Source: Lactifluus volemus
Lineage: Eukaryota > Basidiomycota > Agaricomycetes > Russulales > Russulaceae
NCBI GenBank assembly: GCA_022376515.1
Contig: WTXI01000007.1
Location: 124,001 to 188,000, forward strand
Length of the DNA stretch: 64,000 nt
Direction: 5' to 3'
Under the pieces are notes generated by a model. It searched no databases. It saw only the letters and a program-made list of their open reading frames with translations, and was not told where the DNA came from. Below, one piece after another: positions 60,487 to 64,000 of the stretch. The position numbers and the translations under genes are program-made. How positions within the stretch are numbered: position 1 is the first letter of the stretch; every line of letters begins with the position of its first letter.

Positions 60487-61283
60487 TCACGACGGTAAAG
60501 GCGGGAGTGCCGTCGGAGCAGGTCGATATGCCACTCGGGACGGATTATCTTCACCATACACCCAATCCCGTTCCCCATCATCATCGACAACTTCATCGTA
60601 CAACATATCGCAATCTTCAACATACACACCGATACCCACCCCATCCTCAGGATCGAGTATCATCTCGCGACCACCGCCCGATGCTGCGCCCGCAACCAGC
60701 TGCAGTTTGCGCAGCGCGGTGATGAGGTCTTCAGCGAGTGGCGCGGCATTCGGTGGTTCCTCTACTACCTGTTCCCAACCGACCGGTGGCGAACCGGGTG
60801 GCGAAATAAGGAAATTTTTCTCGATTGCCGGTGGACGGAGATGTGAACCACCGGGCGGTGTCAGCTGAGTCGGATCTGCTCGGAAAACCCTGAGGACAAA
60901 TGGGGGGCTAGATTGATGAGGTGGTCAGCGAAAAAAAAAAAAAAAGAAAAGCGCGTGAAGGAGGAGGGATGTGTGACAGGCACGTACGTCTCAGGAGTAC
61001 CATCGATCTGTAACCCGTCACAATACATCTTGGCGTCGTCTGCGCTGTCTTCGGATTCATAGACGACGATGACGCGCCCAAACGTTCTTAGGGGTGCCCA
61101 TGCACGAATGCTCCCATGTAATGCGAAATGGTGGTGGAGGGCGTCCATGACCCGTGGATGGAAAAAGGGTATCGGTAACTGAGTCAGAACGAGCGTGTTT
61201 GTGCGCTTAGAAGATTCGCCGGTCCCTGTTGGCGAGTCAACTAATGTTGGGGAGGAACTCATTTCGTGAGTCAGTCCAGGCAT
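60487..61283 (-). CDS. rcn1: Calcipressin, calcineurin regulator (Rcn1/DSCR1 family)
   Basis: Two exons (61283-60988 and 60907-60487) around an 80-nt intron with a T15 tract give 238 residues. The N-terminal half is the RRM-like domain (NTLVLTQLPIPFFHP, VMDALHHHF, FGRVIVVYES). The second half has LRVFRADPT, the family's FLISPPGSPPVGWE motif, which binds calcineurin and is controlled by phosphorylation in its Ser-Pro pairs, and a PPNAAPLAEDL block. The tail is acidic. The protein modulates calcineurin and hence calcium signalling, stress and hyphal growth. The ATG seven codons downstream is an alternative start. Confidence 0.93.
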
Positions 61284-61881
61284 TTTTGAGAGGTGTTTAA
61301 TAGGCAGAACAATAAGATGGACTTGGGTTTGAGTGATTCGGGGTGGACAACTGTCGTTGCCGCTCTTAAGCGCTTTTCCTTATTGCATGACATAATCAGT
61401 CATTGCGCCGTGCCGTTCAACTGCGGCCACGTTGCAGTTGGCGATGCAACCCTTGAGGTGCCGGTGCACTGCAGTATAGCAGTATTGTATGACCAGTCAT
61501 ATTTTGTCCTTTCAAGTTTACCCAGTTATTAGCTCTGGCTCAGCACAGACACCTATTTTATTTTATTTTCGTTCTTTTTCCAGTGGCACGTGCGTGTGCA
61601 TTGGTTCTATCATATCACGATATAACAACCCCCGATCTTGACACTGAGTTGAAGGAGGCGGTGTTCCGTCACCGAGTAGAAGATAGTAGCCCGTCTAATC
61701 GACTTGTTATAAAGCCAGGTCACATCGGACAATTGAGACTCCGTCGTACTCGAGTAGAACAGGAAACCACTATCTGCGATACCGCTCATTCGACCTCCGC
61801 TGATCTCACAACACCGCAAATCCCACGGTCGGGGTGCCAAATGTCATGATACTCACATGAACTCAAGAGAGAAGGACCTCC
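61284..61881. other. Intergenic, no gene seen
   Basis: Lies between calcipressin's start and the end of the Ccdc124-family gene. The promoter of calcipressin must be here. No repeats were noticed. Confidence 0.5.
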
Positions 61882-62982
61882 TCAGGACTTGTCACGGAGG
61901 CGTTCCCGAATCTCATCTTGTTTCTGGCGCAAAATCTCTACCTTCTCCTCTGTCGTAGCATTGTATTCCGCCGTTGCCTGGTTGAACCTATCAGATTAAC
62001 ATTCCAATCGGTTAGACAGAAAGCATGCAAAAAATGAGAGGAAAAAGCATACGGATTCTCAGGGACTTTTGGAATTGCTTGAAAGCAGATCCTGTAGGGC
62101 ACGAAATTCAGGGCGAATTGCGCGAAAGAAGAAATGCGTACATGCCTTATATTGCTGCAGGCGTAACCCAGGTTGCTGTAAATATGACGATCGTAAGATG
62201 GGAGTGATGCAGCAAAGACAAGCCAAGTACCTCTGCTCGGATATTGGGCAATTCGCTTTCCACATAAGCATTGAATGCGGCCTTGACACAATGTCAGAGA
62301 CTCTTTCCCCAAGGGTGAACAACAAGGAGAGCTTACTTTGAATCGTCTCTGCGGAGAACGAGCGTCGAGATGTTAGTCGCTTTTGCTCGATAGTGATAAA
62401 ATGCCACGCACTTCTGGATGTCTCTCGATACCTGCCGCCTGATTCCCAACGCTCGCCTTGTCCGTCTTTGCATTGACGACAGCCAAGAGATCAAGGGCAT
62501 TGTCGAGCCCAGTCGCCGAAAGCTCTCGACTTCCTGGGGGGGCTCGCCATCACCCTTGTTAGACATTTCCGCAGACTCGGTGCCAGTGGACGCGGCGAGC
62601 CCGTCGCCAGCAGCGAGAGCACCGGGACCCGCAGGTTTGTTCTCAGCTTTGGTAGCCTTTTTCCCGCCTGCCTTTGGTCCACTCTTCTTTTTTTGTACAG
62701 AAGCTTCTTCTTCGGCAACAAGCGGGCGTTCTCTGCCTTTCGAGCAAGTTCTGCTTTGCGTTTCTCCTCTTTGTCCTCCTTTTCTTGTTAGGCTTTGCAC
62801 CCTCCACCCATTTGTTAGACTCTGCTCTTTCCTGAAAAAGTATTTTCTAGTTGAAATGATGAAAAAGGAAGGGGTGGTGGTCTCACCTTTGCTTCCTCCG
62901 CTGCTGCACGCTTATTCGCCTCGTTCTCGGCCTTCTTCGCGCGCCCACTCTCTTTCTTCCCGTTTGCTCCCTTGGGTGCCAT
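61882..62982 (-). CDS. Ccdc124-family ribosome-associated protein, five single-base frame breaks
   Basis: Seven exons: 62982-62887, 62831-62412, 62348-62337 (12 nt), 62281-62231, 62175-62146, 62091-62053, 61987-61882. With five added bases the model is about 252 residues. The start MAPKGANGKKESGRAKKAENEA is cut here as MAPKGANGKK...KKAENEA; the sequence then has KWVEGAK, a Lys/Glu coiled coil, RRFK-AAFNAYVESELPNIRAE and GLRLQQYK with NPFNQATAEYN at the end, all typical of Ccdc124. The family binds the ribosomal A/P-site region and factors in translation. Intron 5 (62092-62145) is GC-AG (AAG|GCATGT). The five breaks all look like one lost base in a short run. Either assembly errors or true decay. 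Confidence 0.78.
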
Positions 62983-63509
62983 TGATATCCCTACCTATCG
63001 AATCTCAAAAATTTGGCTTGCCAAAACTTGAGAAAACTACGGTCGTAGTTGGGCAGAGGGCGTGGTTGGATTATCTTATCTTATCTTCCAGTTCTCGGGA
63101 ATGGCCGGAAGTTCTTTTTGATCAGAATTTCTTCCGCAGGCGGCGGTCTCATGACTAGCCAAATGTTCACAATTGGTTGGAGCTGTGTTACTAAACATAA
63201 ACAGAGGCCTCCTTGCTGTTGTCGTTCACCATCGCCACCCACTTACACAAACCCTCCCATCCTTTGTTTCTCCCAGAGCATCACACTCCTCAAAATTGAT
63301 TAAGTAATGATGGATAACGTTCGAGTAGACCGCTGGGCGACGGGGGCTGCATGTGTGTAAAACAATTTTCCTTCTATTAACATCTTTCATCTCTTTCACA
63401 GACGGGCCCGTCCTTTCGCAATCAGACCTCTATCTTCTCAAGCCGAACTTGCAGATCCACCCCATCCTTACAAAGTCACATAGCTTTATCCTCATCTTCA
63501 ACATTCTAG
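62983..63509. promoter_or_regulatory. Divergent intergenic region
   Basis: Separates the starts of the Ccdc124-family gene (-) and the DUF6699 gene (+). TTATC repeats (TTATCTTATCTTATCTT) lie near 63072. No gene is seen. Confidence 0.45.
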
Positions 63510-64000
63510 ATGGTCAATACCAGTTATTCATCGCATTTTGACGTTTATCGACCTTGCGTAGGTTACACGGGGGGATTTAACGAGCAGCAGACAGACCGGG
63601 ACCACCCGTTCGAAGCGGCGAACCAACCCGCCACCCTTCCTCGGGTATCAACTATCCATGTGATCACGGAGCGCTCCCCATGGTGCACTACCGTTCGCAA
63701 CGAATCTGGAGTCACACTTGGGATATTTGCGGCCAAGTACACAAGGAGTATGTACATGCCTTGCGCACGATCTTCACACACCTAACCGGACTTAGCTATA
63801 TCGAGAATGTGGTCACCGAGCCCGAGCTTGCTGCAACGCAGCCACGGATACAGGAAAGGATCAAGCAGGTGGCCGCACGCAATGCTGCTCACGTTGGCGG
63901 ACCTCAGTGGAACGGGTTCTACTCGTCTCCCGCTCCAACACCGCTCAACCGACTGAAGCGAGTAGGCATGTATTTGAATTTCGTTGACCTAGGGCTACTG
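63510..64000 (+). CDS. DUF6699 protein, partial, one frame break
   Basis: The frame from ATG 63510 has the layout of small fungal DUF6699 proteins: a variable start, then ITERSPWCTTVRNESGVTL with the family's W...V.N..GVTV core. Next, in the neighbouring frame, come DICGQVHKEYVHAL, a long helix IQERIKQVAARNAA, and LNRLKRV. One missing G in the run at 63720-63722 joins the two. The last bases (GTAGGC) could be an intron donor before the expected C-terminal block; the gene runs out of the window. Function of the family is unknown. Confidence 0.7.

Noticed and set aside
60347..60868. 173-codon plus-strand frame
   Set aside because: It is antisense to the calcipressin second exon, which has clear family motifs.
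62418..63158. 246-codon plus-strand frame
   Set aside because: It is antisense to the Ccdc124-family exons; its hydrophobic Phe/Ser-rich content is the complement of Lys/Glu coiled coil.

Overview
This window comes from a nuclear chromosome of an agaricomycete (mushroom-type basidiomycete). The reasons are 47-65 nt introns throughout, class I hydrophobins with a three-exon layout, DUF6535 membrane proteins, a C2-NACHT-WD40 NLR, a DUF6699 protein, and a Tad1-type LINE beside self-priming-type LTR elements. I cannot name the species. Gene models were built by hand by joining exons at splice sites that keep phase and family motifs.

Layout. 1-5.9 kb is repetitive: a decayed gag on the minus strand, two head-to-head LTRs with identical termini but different binding-site arrays, a 223-bp tandem repeat, a run of GC-rich hairpins in AT-rich DNA, a relic of a GGGTA-rich transposon end, and an orphan C-terminal piece of an NLR. 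6.9-11.4 kb holds an intact DUF6535 gene (-), then a decayed copy of the pair DUF6535 (+) / polyol dehydrogenase (-). 12.0-17.5 kb is a nine-exon NLR of 1,682 codons with 14 near-identical WD40 repeats. 18.0-21.8 kb is a 0.7-kb repeat pair split by a hAT-like element with an 8-bp target duplication. 22.0-25.8 kb is the intact DUF6535 / dehydrogenase pair. 25.9-28.0 kb is RAD7. 28.4-38.5 kb carries three hydrophobin genes (the first broken by a 60-bp-arm palindrome) and a RAD7 relic, in gene-poor DNA with duplicated flanks. 40.5-47.1 kb is a complete LINE with a 15-bp target duplication. 48.7-64 kb is a mostly housekeeping block: a 12-exon nucleotidyltransferase-like/ankyrin gene, syntaxin-18/Ufe1, a fourth hydrophobin, calcipressin, a Ccdc124-family gene and the start of a DUF6699 gene.

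How the parts relate. Two themes dominate. One is a self-recognition/cell-surface toolkit that duplicates and decays (NLR and its orphan tail, DUF6535 copies, hydrophobins). The other is mobile DNA (LTR, hAT, LINE) sitting between those genes. The conserved genes in the last 16 kb (calcineurin regulation, ER SNARE, translation-associated Ccdc124) show no sign of clustering by function.

Caution. At least eleven reading-frame breaks are each repaired by adding back one base in a short homopolymer, and none needs a base removed. This points to single-base deletion errors in the assembly, so broken frames here should not be read as pseudogenes without checking reads.
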